The translations under genes were made by a program, and so were the position numbers. A stretch of DNA of 23,330 nt from Methanosarcinales archaeon (GTDB taxonomy: Archaea > Halobacteriota > Syntropharchaeia > Alkanophagales > Methanospirareceae). Positions 14,337-22,188 of this stretch are shown one piece after another; the stretch's first letter is position 1; each line of letters opens with the position of its first letter. Under the pieces are notes generated by a model that was not told the DNA's origin, made no database searches, and saw only the letters and a list, made by a program, of their open reading frames with translations. The stretch lies in assembly GCA_030621945.1 (NCBI GenBank), contig JAUXGS010000001.1, forward strand, positions 1-23,330, in the 5' to 3' direction.

Positions 14337-16393
14337 TTTAATATATCACGCTCCATTTTCTTCATCACCCACTCAATTGCTTTTGGTGGTCTGCAATTCT
14401 CGCAATACTTGAGCAGTTCGAGTTGCTGCTCGCGATCGAGGTCACCCGTGCCTTCCCCCTCTTTTGCTATCTTCACCATTCGCTCAAATGCCACTTTGGG
14501 CATAAATAATTCGCCACAGTCCGCACATGCGACAAACTCCGCTTCGGCCAGCTTCTTGCTGCTTCGTTCGGTCAGTTGCGAAAAGTCGAGCACACGCTGT
14601 AATTCGATCGCTTCTTCCGGGCACGCCTGCTTGCATACGCTGCAGGCAATACAATCGCCGTAGACGAAATTGATGTTATTATTGTCCTTGCTTAAAGCGT
14701 TTGTCGGGCAGAGGGTTACACATGCGTTGCAGAGCGTGCATTTCGGAGCGTCAATAAGAACGTCTGCGAACGGGAACGCTGTATTCTCCTCTATTAACGT
14801 TGGCTGCACGCCCGTTTTCGTACGAAGGGTTCGCATCAACTCTATCAGAATATCCCGTTTCGGTTTGGCGAAGTCAATTGTTTCTGGCTTCTTCTTCCTT
14901 ATTGGCGAAGGCGTGAGCTTCTCGGTAAAATCGCCTATCTCTTTCGCGAACGCCGCTGCGTCGAACTGGTCGGCATCGTTCAGTAAGAGCACCCGGTCGC
15001 CCAACTCGAATGCCGATAAAGTCGTTCGTGCAAAGGCTACTGCAGATTCGAGCCCGTCACGGTGGCTCTCCGCACTGCCCCAGAGAATGACGCCGTCAGC
15101 GCCGCGTTCAAATGCACTGAGTATGTGAGCATCGGATACCAGATCAAGACAAGGCACGAAGAGTGGTAACACCGCGGGATAACGAATCTTCTTCCTGCCC
15201 ACGGCATTTAGATTTTCAACGTTTTCCTGATCGGTGAATAAGAGAACTTTCGGACGCAAATCCATGACTAATAAGCTTTCTATTCTGGAATACAGCAACG
15301 GGCTGGGGTATTCACGCAATTGTGCGACCGATGTGGGGCATGAAGAAGCGCAGAGTCCACAGCCCTGACATCGCACATCGCTGAACACCATCTTGATTCC
15401 CTGCCTTTCGATCGCTTCGTAGGGGCAGGGTAAACAATACTCACACCCGATTAATTCACTCCGTCCGCTTGCACACCGTGTCAAATCTAACGTTAAATAC
15501 TTCTCCTTCCTTATCTCGCCTAAATTCAAAACGACATCCGGTACTTTCCTCAGTGCATCTTCGTAATTATCCGCTTTATAAATCCCAAAGTAGGTTGGCC
15601 CTTGCCAGTCCTTATCAATCACGAGAATCTGACCTACGTGAAGCACCTCTCGCTGGTGGAACGCAATCGCACCCGTCGGACACACGTCAATACAATCCCC
15701 ACATTCGTCACAGCCCTCGCCAATCGTGTAGATCGCATCGTAGCTTATCGCATCTTTCGGGCACGCATCAGCGCACAGACCGCAGGAGATGCACTTCTCT
15801 AAGTCTATATCGCGCTCTATCACAACGTCAAAATCCCCAATGTCGCCCTGTATGCCTATGGGCGAGCCAATATGTATTTCGGGCTCATCACGCCATTCGT
15901 GAACGTTCTTCGTCAGCAAATGGACGTTAGCCAGTTTAGATAGACTCTTTGCAATGTCTACCGCTCCGTTATCCTCATTTCCTATCACGAGCACGTCGTA
16001 GCCCACGGCCAATGCAATTTTTTCAGGCGTTGGCAGTGAAGTACTCCGCTCAGCATCGCTGATAGCCGCTTTAATCATGCTCTTCGCTTTCTCTGTTGCC
16101 TCTTTCCTTTCGTGTACCCAGCCGCAGTGCTCTCGGAGGTTCAGGAAGAACGTATCACAGCCGAATCCCGATGTCACTCGTTCAAAGATGCGGTTCTTTT
16201 CTGTACATGCCGCTATGAGTATGCCATCAAGATTCAACCGTCTTACGTCATCTATAACATAATCTAAGCCGCCCTGGCATAGCTGGTCAACCGTCTCAAC
16301 GACCTCAACTTCCTTCTTTATGCTTTTCTTGACGTTCTTAAAATCTATGTCCATGGTGCTGTTGCACGTACAGAGGAAAACTCCCAGTTTCAT
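14333..16393 (-). CDS. HdrA-like multi-cluster iron-sulfur protein with MvhD-like domain
   Basis: A 686-residue cytoplasmic protein. It opens like HdrA (MKLGVFLCTCNSTMD; AACTEKNRIFERV; FFLNLREHCGWVHERKEAT). The FAD Rossmann start is degenerate, VLVIGNEDNGAVDIA at about 134-148 instead of GGGIAG, and the rest of the FAD domain is missing. Ferredoxin groups follow at Cys 201-211, 228-238, 307-323 and 342-352, then an MvhD-like fold at about 382-485 without its usual cysteines, two more clusters at 552-562 and 581-591, and a split CxxC/CxxC zinc site at 623/626 and 664/667. It is coupled to TorD by a 4-base overlap, so a role in electron supply or maturation of the exported enzymes is likely. 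The frame extends to a GTG at 16441, but HdrA homology favours the ATG at 16393. Confidence 0.8.
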   Translation of the reverse strand: MKLGVFLCTCNSTMDIDFKNVKKSIKKEVEVVETVDQLCQGGLDYVIDDVRRLNLDGILIAACTEKNRIFERVTSGFGCDTFFLNLREHCGWVHERKEATEKAKSMIKAAISDAERSTSLPTPEKIALAVGYDVLVIGNEDNGAVDIAKSLSKLANVHLLTKNVHEWRDEPEIHIGSPIGIQGDIGDFDVVIERDIDLEKCISCGLCADACPKDAISYDAIYTIGEGCDECGDCIDVCPTGAIAFHQREVLHVGQILVIDKDWQGPTYFGIYKADNYEDALRKVPDVVLNLGEIRKEKYLTLDLTRCASGRSELIGCEYCLPCPYEAIERQGIKMVFSDVRCQGCGLCASSCPTSVAQLREYPSPLLYSRIESLLVMDLRPKVLLFTDQENVENLNAVGRKKIRYPAVLPLFVPCLDLVSDAHILSAFERGADGVILWGSAESHRDGLESAVAFARTTLSAFELGDRVLLLNDADQFDAAAFAKEIGDFTEKLTPSPIRKKKPETIDFAKPKRDILIELMRTLRTKTGVQPTLIEENTAFPFADVLIDAPKCTLCNACVTLCPTNALSKDNNNINFVYGDCIACSVCKQACPEEAIELQRVLDFSQLTERSSKKLAEAEFVACADCGELFMPKVAFERMVKIAKEGEGTGDLDREQQLELLKYCENCRPPKAIEWVMKKMERDILK

Positions 16394-16601
16394 GTTTATA
16401 ATTTCACTTTTCTCCTTGTTTTGATTCCCCGATCCAATCACAAACTACTTTCAAGCTACCCATTTTTAATTGTGTAGTATGTAACCATCATTACACGACT
16501 ATTTATTTCCCCCTTCATTATTGTGGTGCATAACTACTTTAATCCCGTCTATTTTTATCTTACCTCAATCTAACTAATTGAAATCCGGGTGGGGAGCTGA
16601 A

Positions 16602-16616
16602 CGTAGTATACTCCAA
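16602..16616. repeat. Copy 1 of a 15-base repeat flanking mcm
   Basis: CGTAGTATACTCCAA, just beyond the mcm stop codon. A second copy with one mismatch is at 18811-18825 upstream of mcm, in the same orientation. The core AGTATACT is a perfect palindrome. Confidence 0.4.
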
Positions 16617-16636
16617 TCAGAAAAGGCTCTTCTATC

Positions 16637-18742
16637 CTATCTCACGAACTTAATCACACCGCTTCCCGGCGAAAACAGTATCCCATCGCGTTTCATCACG
16701 TCTATTATCTCCTCAACCTTGTCTCTTTCCATCCCTTCCTCCTCTGCGAGGTCAAGCACCTCATCTATTGGTATTTCCTCGCCGTAATCCTTCTCCAACT
16801 CCTTTATTATCTCCCTTATAGACCTTGCACGGTCCCTCCTGGATTTGGTTGTACCTGCGGCAACCCAATCAACGTCAAGCTTGCCCGTCTCAGGATCAAC
16901 AAAAACCTGCTTCAAGCAGAAAGTGACCACTCTGATCACCTGCTCTGCATCCTCAGCGGTTACTGTATCGCTTAACCGTGTTCTTGCCCGTGCCTCGCCC
17001 AATCTAATCAGCGCTTCTAACTGCCGTGCCGTTATAGGGACAGGTGCCTCCTCATCTTCATAGCCCTGCCTGCGAAGCCCAATATAGAACCCCGAAAATT
17101 TCTTCTTCGCTTCCTCACTCATCACGGGAAATACATTCCGCTTACTCCACGCGACGTATTTCCGCAACAATTCTTTTGGTACTTCCGGCTTCATCGCCTC
17201 CACCTGCTCCCGGAAACGCTCCTTTCCCTCCTCGTCTATCTTCCCACCATGCTCAAACCGTGCAAGCAGTTCCCCCGCGTGGTGGGTCTCTATTATATGC
17301 TCCGCGGTCTTAGTGTCCCGCTCTTCACTTGGTATGTCAATCATGGTGTAAATGAGGTCGAATCGTGACAACAGCGTCGGAGGCATATTTATCTGCTTTG
17401 AAATCGGATCATATTTGTTAAACCGACCTCCTATAGGATTTGCAGCAGCTAACAAAGAACATCTCGAATTTAACCTCGCCATTATTCCTGCTTTAGCGAT
17501 AGAAACCGTTTGCTGTTCCATCGCTTCATGGAGTGCATCCCGGTCCTCCTTCCTCATCTTGTCTATCTCATCCACCGCCGCTATCCCTTTGTCCGCGAGC
17601 ACGAGAGCACCTGCCTCTAATGTCCATCTCCCCTCTCCAAACTCATCTCTAACTGCGGCAGCGGTGAGACCTGCAGCACTGCTGCTCTTCCCACCGGTGT
17701 ATAACCCACGAGGTGCTAACTTCACTAAATAGGTGAGCATTTGGCTCTTTGCAACGCCCGGATCACCAACGAGAAGCACGTGTATATCCCCTCGTACCCT
17801 TGTCTTATCCGGCAGCTCCTTTGGGACACCGGAGAACAATTGTAGGACCATTGCCTCTTTTATCTCGTCGTAACCGTATATGGAGGGTGAAATGCTTCTA
17901 ACGAGCTTCTCATACACGTCTGGCTGCTCCTTCAACTCCATTATTGCACGCTCGTCCTCTTCTGTTATCTCAATCTCTTCAAATTCCTCCTCTTTGAGTT
18001 CCAGCGAATTGCCGTCAAGATAGATATCGAAGAAGAGCTTCTTCCCAAATTGGGTTACCCGCTGATACGACCTGAGAATACCAGTGACAATTACCCGATC
18101 GCCGGGAGCTACTTCGCCGGAGATGTCGTCTTCCAGATTAACGTCTAATGCTTGCGGTAATTCACCGCCCCGTAAATCCTCCGGGGACTCCTGTAACCGT
18201 ATCTTTTGCGCATTTGCGAATTTTGACTTATCCACCCTTAATAAGAATCGCTGTACCTTTCTCCCGCATCCACCATCCTCTTGTGGGCATTCGTAAGGTT
18301 CTTTGAATTGGCTCCCAGCTTGCGCCATCGAAAAGATATGATGGCAAAAAGGGCATTCAAATGCCGCCTCGACTATTTTCGGTCTCACCTCGGTCGCTTT
18401 TGTGACCAACCCTTCTACACCCACCAGCTTACCGATATCGTTGCTTCTAATATCCCGGATCTTCACCTTTCTCTGAAGCTTTATTACACGCAGATTAGCT
18501 TCGTCGAGAGTAACACCGGTAGGAATATCCATCTCTCGTAAAGTCCGTGTTGCGGATTCAAGTATTACATCTGGGTCATCCAAAAGCATATCTGCAATAG
18601 TAGAGTCATATATATCCATCTCAGAGAATTTAACGAGCAAACTACGTTTTTCAGGATAAGAATTCGAGAGTTCTATGATTTCGTCCCAATAATACCTCTT
18701 TAGAAAGTCTTCCCATTTCTCCGTCACCAAGTCTTGCGTCAT
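16637..18742 (-). CDS. mcm: Replicative helicase MCM
   Basis: A 701-residue archaeal MCM, the hexameric helicase that unwinds DNA ahead of the replication fork. The N-terminal domain has the zinc site FECPFCHHIF...YECPQEDGGCGRKV. The AAA+ core has Walker A GDPGVAKSQ, Walker B AAVDEIDKM, sensor 1 LAAANPIGGRFN and the arginine-finger motif SRFDLIYTMID. A winged-helix domain ends the protein (DEVLDLAEEEGMERDKVEEIIDVMKRDGILFSPG). No intein interrupts the Walker A or B regions, where archaeal MCMs often carry one. The gene is divergent from the HAD gene, with a TATA box at 18781-18790. Matching 15-base repeats lie on both sides of it. Confidence 0.97.
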   Translation of the reverse strand: MTQDLVTEKWEDFLKRYYWDEIIELSNSYPEKRSLLVKFSEMDIYDSTIADMLLDDPDVILESATRTLREMDIPTGVTLDEANLRVIKLQRKVKIRDIRSNDIGKLVGVEGLVTKATEVRPKIVEAAFECPFCHHIFSMAQAGSQFKEPYECPQEDGGCGRKVQRFLLRVDKSKFANAQKIRLQESPEDLRGGELPQALDVNLEDDISGEVAPGDRVIVTGILRSYQRVTQFGKKLFFDIYLDGNSLELKEEEFEEIEITEEDERAIMELKEQPDVYEKLVRSISPSIYGYDEIKEAMVLQLFSGVPKELPDKTRVRGDIHVLLVGDPGVAKSQMLTYLVKLAPRGLYTGGKSSSAAGLTAAAVRDEFGEGRWTLEAGALVLADKGIAAVDEIDKMRKEDRDALHEAMEQQTVSIAKAGIMARLNSRCSLLAAANPIGGRFNKYDPISKQINMPPTLLSRFDLIYTMIDIPSEERDTKTAEHIIETHHAGELLARFEHGGKIDEEGKERFREQVEAMKPEVPKELLRKYVAWSKRNVFPVMSEEAKKKFSGFYIGLRRQGYEDEEAPVPITARQLEALIRLGEARARTRLSDTVTAEDAEQVIRVVTFCLKQVFVDPETGKLDVDWVAAGTTKSRRDRARSIREIIKELEKDYGEEIPIDEVLDLAEEEGMERDKVEEIIDVMKRDGILFSPGSGVIKFVR

Positions 18743-18780
18743 TTTTATCTCTGCATCTGAATGAACCTGTTACTTCATTG

Positions 18781-18790
18781 TATTTATATT
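18781..18790 (-). promoter_or_regulatory. TATA box for mcm
   Basis: On the minus strand AATATAAATA is TATA-like; a start about 25 bases on (near 18760) would give a short leader of about 18 bases before the ATG at 18742. Confidence 0.45.
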
Positions 18791-18810
18791 AGCTTAGCAT
18801 TTGTACCCAT

Positions 18811-18825
18811 CGTAGTATACTTCAA
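18811..18825. repeat. Copy 2 of the 15-base repeat flanking mcm
   Basis: CGTAGTATACTTCAA lies in the divergent promoter region between mcm and the HAD gene. It differs at one base from the copy at 16602-16616. Confidence 0.4.
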
Positions 18826-18830
18826 CGATA

Positions 18831-18840
18831 CTTTTAAAAT
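18831..18840 (+). promoter_or_regulatory. TATA box for the HAD-marker2-cofH group
   Basis: CTTTTAAAAT is a TATA-like element only about 23 bases before the ATG at 18859. The transcript would therefore start at or next to the start codon, as in leaderless archaeal mRNAs. Confidence 0.4.
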
Positions 18841-18858
18841 CGGGGATAAATAAGAAGG

Positions 18859-19689
18859 ATGGAAGGGAAAAAAGGAGAGGGAATGTTAAGCTTAGCAGTC
18901 GTCTTTGATGGTGCAGGCGTTATATATGCGCCCTTCAGGATTATAAAAGACATGGAGCGGGGGGTGACAAAGCGCAGCAGGGTCTCGGGAATAACGTGTA
19001 CAGACAGGCTTGGAAGTGGTGCGATGGTGGTTTTGAAGACACGCTACGAAGAAACGATGGAGAAAGAAGACCCCTCTAATTTTTTATCCTATTTAATGAA
19101 GGAGAAAAAAATCGAAAGTAAGGTTATATATAAAAGAGAAGGAGTGAGCGATGAGGAAGTGCTGGGTGCAATTTTGAGGGATAAAAGCGTCAACCTGGGA
19201 GATGTTCATGAGGCGGTGTCTCTGTTGAGGTGCTGTGACATTCTTCCGGTACTGGGAATAGGATTAATCGTGGATATGGTAAAAGAGACGATCCGATATG
19301 TAATTGCAGGTGGTATAAATCTTTTTCCCGGAACGCTCAAACTGTTTAAAGAACTACGTGAGTTGGGTGTCCAGACTTTTATTGCATCTGGTGATAGAAT
19401 AGAGAGTGAAGAGATGGCGATGTATTTACCCGATGTACCGCCGGAAAATATTTTTGGAACGATGAAGCCGGAGGATAAGAGGGAATTGGTGAGGATGTTG
19501 AAGGATGAATATAGGGTAATGATGGTGGGTGACGATAGGAATGATTATCTTGCAATGCAAGAGGCAGATATTGCGGTATTATCATTACAAGAAGCAGCAG
19601 ATAGACCAAAAGAGGTTTTTGATGTTGCAGATCTTAGGATAAGGGATATAGTAGAAATAAGGGAAATAATAAAAGAGATGCAGGTATAA
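18859..19689 (+). CDS. HAD-superfamily protein resembling soluble P-type ATPase domains
   Basis: A 276-residue protein with the HAD fold. Motif I is VVFDGAGVIY with Asp17; the second Asp of the usual DxD is Ala19, so it looks more like the DKTGT of P-type ATPases than a normal phosphatase. Motif II is IASGDR (Ser177), motif III has Lys207 (MKPEDKREL), and motif IV is GDDRND at 224-229. An alpha-helical cap of about 120 residues lies between motifs I and II. The substrate is unknown. It precedes the marker-2 gene by 7 bases and shares its strand, so a link to methanogenesis-type metabolism is possible but inferred. The TATA box is so close that the mRNA may be leaderless. Confidence 0.75.
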   Translation: MEGKKGEGMLSLAVVFDGAGVIYAPFRIIKDMERGVTKRSRVSGITCTDRLGSGAMVVLKTRYEETMEKEDPSNFLSYLMKEKKIESKVIYKREGVSDEEVLGAILRDKSVNLGDVHEAVSLLRCCDILPVLGIGLIVDMVKETIRYVIAGGINLFPGTLKLFKELRELGVQTFIASGDRIESEEMAMYLPDVPPENIFGTMKPEDKRELVRMLKDEYRVMMVGDDRNDYLAMQEADIAVLSLQEAADRPKEVFDVADLRIRDIVEIREIIKEMQV

Positions 19690-19696
19690 ATAAAAA

Positions 19697-20716
19697 ATGG
19701 TAAGCTCGAGAGAGGAGATAAATCTGGAATCGCTGGCAGAGGAACTAAGAAACTTCGAAGGAGTGAAGCGAAAAAGAGCTATAAAAGATCTTATAAAAAG
19801 GCTGGGGGATTCTGATAAAGTAGGAGATAGGACGATAACGGGCTTTGGAGAGGATGCTGCGGTGCTTAGCATTGACGATGATAATTGCATTTTACTTGCT
19901 GTGGACGGCATCTGGGGTAAATTGTTGAGTGCGGACCCATGGTGGGCGGGCTATTGCGCCGTGCTTGTGAATGTGAACGATATAGCGGCGATGGGCGGCA
20001 CTCCTTTAGCAATGGTGAATCTGGCATCAACGCAGAATAAGGATGTATGCCTGGAACTGGGAAGAGGAATGGAAGACGGTGTGAAAAAATTCGGCGTGCC
20101 CATGGTAGGGGGGCATTTACATCCGGACACTGTTTATGATGCACTTGACGTTGGTATAGTAGGAACGGTAAAACGTGGTAGTATTATATTTTCAAGCGGT
20201 GCGAAACCCGGTGACAAGGTACTGGTTGCGATTGACCTCGAGGGCGGAATATCTCCAAACTACAATCTGGCATGGGACACCACAACGAAAAAGTCTCCAG
20301 CAGTGATAAAAAAACAATTGGAGACCATGGTGAAGATAGGGGAGAGAAAGTTAGCAACCGCAGGGAAAGACATAAGCAATCCCGGCACGTTAGGCACGCT
20401 TGGAATGTTACTCGAGTCTTCAGGTGTAGGAGCGCTTGTAGAGCCGGCTAAGGTACCAAGACCTGATGCGAAAGAAATATCTTTTGCGCAGTGGTTAAAG
20501 ATGTATCCGGGAACTGGTTTTGTGCTCACGGTCGAGACTGAGGAAAAAGGGGCTGAATGTACAAAAATATTCCGAGACGCAGAAATAGCGGCGTCTATCA
20601 TTGGTGAGGTGGATGCGAGCAAGAAATTGAGAATAACAAATGGTGAGGAGACAGCAACGGTATTCGATTTTAACAGAGAGATAATAACAGGAATAGTGAG
20701 TATGGAGAGTGGTTAA
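19697..20716 (+). CDS. AIR-synthase-like protein, methanogenesis marker 2 type
   Basis: A 339-residue protein of the PurM/ThiL-related ATP-binding superfamily. Features are the N-terminal GFGEDAAVLSIDDDNCILLAVDGIW with Asp residues for Mg-nucleotide, the core ADPWWAGYCAVLVNVNDIAAMGGTPLAMVN, and VGGHLHPDT. This pattern fits putative methanogenesis marker protein 2, found mainly in methanogens and their methane- or alkane-oxidising relatives. Its reaction has not been established to my knowledge; relatives phosphorylate or activate small molecules with ATP. The gene lies 7 bases after the HAD gene and 20 bases before cofH, suggesting one transcript. It is among the best indicators of the lineage in this window. 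Confidence 0.85.
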   Translation: MVSSREEINLESLAEELRNFEGVKRKRAIKDLIKRLGDSDKVGDRTITGFGEDAAVLSIDDDNCILLAVDGIWGKLLSADPWWAGYCAVLVNVNDIAAMGGTPLAMVNLASTQNKDVCLELGRGMEDGVKKFGVPMVGGHLHPDTVYDALDVGIVGTVKRGSIIFSSGAKPGDKVLVAIDLEGGISPNYNLAWDTTTKKSPAVIKKQLETMVKIGERKLATAGKDISNPGTLGTLGMLLESSGVGALVEPAKVPRPDAKEISFAQWLKMYPGTGFVLTVETEEKGAECTKIFRDAEIAASIIGEVDASKKLRITNGEETATVFDFNREIITGIVSMESG

Positions 20717-20736
20717 TCATACTCCACGTCAAACAC

Positions 20737-21810
20737 ATGAAAGACGATTTTGATTTTGATTTTGATGCGTTGTACGAGAAGATAAGAGCGGGTAAGATTG
20801 AGAGAGAAGATGCGCTATTTTTAGCACATAATCCCTTTTATTTGTTCTACGTTGCAGACGAGTTGCGGAAGGAGAAGAACGGCGACGTTGTTACCTACGT
20901 GGTGAACAGGAACATAAACTTCACAAACATCTGCGTGGGTGCGTGCAAGTTTTGTGCTTTCCGGGACGAGAAGGAGAAGGGATACATGCTGAGCATGGAT
21001 GCGATTTTGAGTAAGGTTGAAGAGGCGGTGAATACCGGGGCAACGGAGATCTGCATCCAGGGTGGTTTGCACCCCGATCTCGTGGTGGATGACTATTGTG
21101 AAATTATAGAGGTCATAAAATCGCATTTTGATGTGCATATACATGCATATTCACCGATGGAGATCTGCCATATAGCAAAGAATTCCGGACTGAACGAAAC
21201 GGAGGTACTGAAAGAATTAAAAAAAGCGGGTTTGGGTTCTATGCCGGGAACGGCAGCGGAAATACTTGACGATGCTATAAGAGCGATAATCTGCCCTGAG
21301 AAGCTAAAAACAGAGAAATGGGTAGAGATAATAAAAACCGCGCATCGGTTGGGTATTCCATCAACGGCAACAATTCTGTACGGGCATATAGAATCATTGG
21401 AGAATCGAATAGATCATATATTCAAGATACAGGAGATCCAGAAGGATACGGGCGGGTTTACCGAGTTTGTACCGTTGAAGTTCATGCGAAAGAACAACGA
21501 ATTGGGACGGATGGTGAAGCGATCCCTTTCCTTTTTAGAAGATGCAATTGTTCATGCGCTTGCCAGGGTTATTCTTCATCCCTACTGCACCAATCTCCAG
21601 GTATCATGGGTGAAGTTGGGTGTGCGGGATGCGCAGAGGATGCTTGATTTTGGTGTAAACGACATGGGTGGGACGTTAATGGAAGAGAACATCTCACGGT
21701 TATCGGGTTCACCGGCTGGCGAGTATATGAGTCCAGAGGATTTCGAGCGGCTCATAAAGGACGCGGGGAGAACACCTAAGAGAAGAAATACGTTGTACGA
21801 ATTGTTATAA
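20737..21810 (+). CDS. cofH: CofH, F420 (FO) biosynthesis radical SAM subunit
   Basis: A 357-residue radical SAM enzyme. CVGACKFC (Cys 66, 70, 73) is the CxxxCxxC cluster motif, in the context VVNRNINFTNICVGACKFCAFRD that marks the CofG/CofH/MqnC group; EICIQGGLHPDL and FDVHIHAYSPMEI point to CofH. It joins 5-amino-6-ribitylaminouracil to a tyrosine-derived group, the first half of making the deazaflavin FO; CofG completes the ring and is not in the window. MqnE/MqnC-type menaquinone enzymes are close relatives, but the whole pattern and the archaeal context favour CofH. The N-terminus has an odd acidic repeat (DDFDFDFD). No clear Shine-Dalgarno sequence precedes the ATG. Confidence 0.9.
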   Translation: MKDDFDFDFDALYEKIRAGKIEREDALFLAHNPFYLFYVADELRKEKNGDVVTYVVNRNINFTNICVGACKFCAFRDEKEKGYMLSMDAILSKVEEAVNTGATEICIQGGLHPDLVVDDYCEIIEVIKSHFDVHIHAYSPMEICHIAKNSGLNETEVLKELKKAGLGSMPGTAAEILDDAIRAIICPEKLKTEKWVEIIKTAHRLGIPSTATILYGHIESLENRIDHIFKIQEIQKDTGGFTEFVPLKFMRKNNELGRMVKRSLSFLEDAIVHALARVILHPYCTNLQVSWVKLGVRDAQRMLDFGVNDMGGTLMEENISRLSGSPAGEYMSPEDFERLIKDAGRTPKRRNTLYELL

Positions 21811-21832
21811 CTAAACTTCCATATAGTGTAGT

Positions 21833-21981
21833 AATGACAAAATCAAAAAATAAAGAAGTACGAGAATTGTTTTAGAGGTATTAGAAAGCAGAGGCTTGGC
21901 TGAGGGAAGAGGGAGAAGAACGGGCAATATGGTTTTGTTGAAGTAAAGATTGAGGATATTTTTATCTATGAAGAAAGATGA
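21833..21981 (+). pseudogene. Remnant of a small decayed gene upstream of an acetyltransferase remnant
   Basis: Short coding-like pieces occur in shifted frames: MTKSKNKEVRELF from 21833 ending at a stop, then VLESRGLAEG, then NGQYGFVEVKIEDIFIYEER ending at TGA 21979-21981. The last stop overlaps the ATG at 21978 in an ATGA arrangement, as in an intact archaeal operon. I read this as one former gene broken by stops and frameshifts. The family is not recognised. The call is weak because each piece is short. Confidence 0.3.
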
Positions 21982-22188
21982 AAATCCGTAATGCGCTCCC
22001 GGAAGATTTCGATTTTATTTGTATTGAAATCGACCCGCCGGAATATGGGAAGACTCGTTACAGAAGAATGGAATGCCGATTGGGAGAAGGATGTTGAACC
22101 TAATTTCGTAAATTTGTGGATTAGATTCATTAAGGAAACAGAAAGTGGGATCTTAATCGAAAGGGAATTAAAAGAGAATGTCCGATGA
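21978..22188 (+). pseudogene. Truncated, frameshifted GNAT-acetyltransferase-like remnant
   Basis: From the ATG at 21978 one frame reads MKIRNALPEDFDFI, the typical opening of a GNAT N-acetyltransferase, and stops at 22097. The +1 frame then carries VTEEWNADWEKDVEPN and continues through RFIKETESGILIE to a TGA at 22186-22188. That stop overlaps the cbf5 ATG at 22185. Together the two frames cover only about 70 residues; the acetyl-CoA-binding part of a GNAT protein is absent. Both ends keep ATGA junctions, so this was probably a working operon member that suffered a frameshift and an internal deletion. A real, unknown 65-residue protein starting at 21991 is the alternative. Confidence 0.35.

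Noticed and set aside
14670..15930. Two frames of about 150 residues on the plus strand
   Set aside because: Both are opposite the HdrA-like gene and show no family resemblance.
16640..18740. Intein in mcm
   Set aside because: The Walker A, Walker B and sensor regions run on without an insertion and no intein motifs are present.
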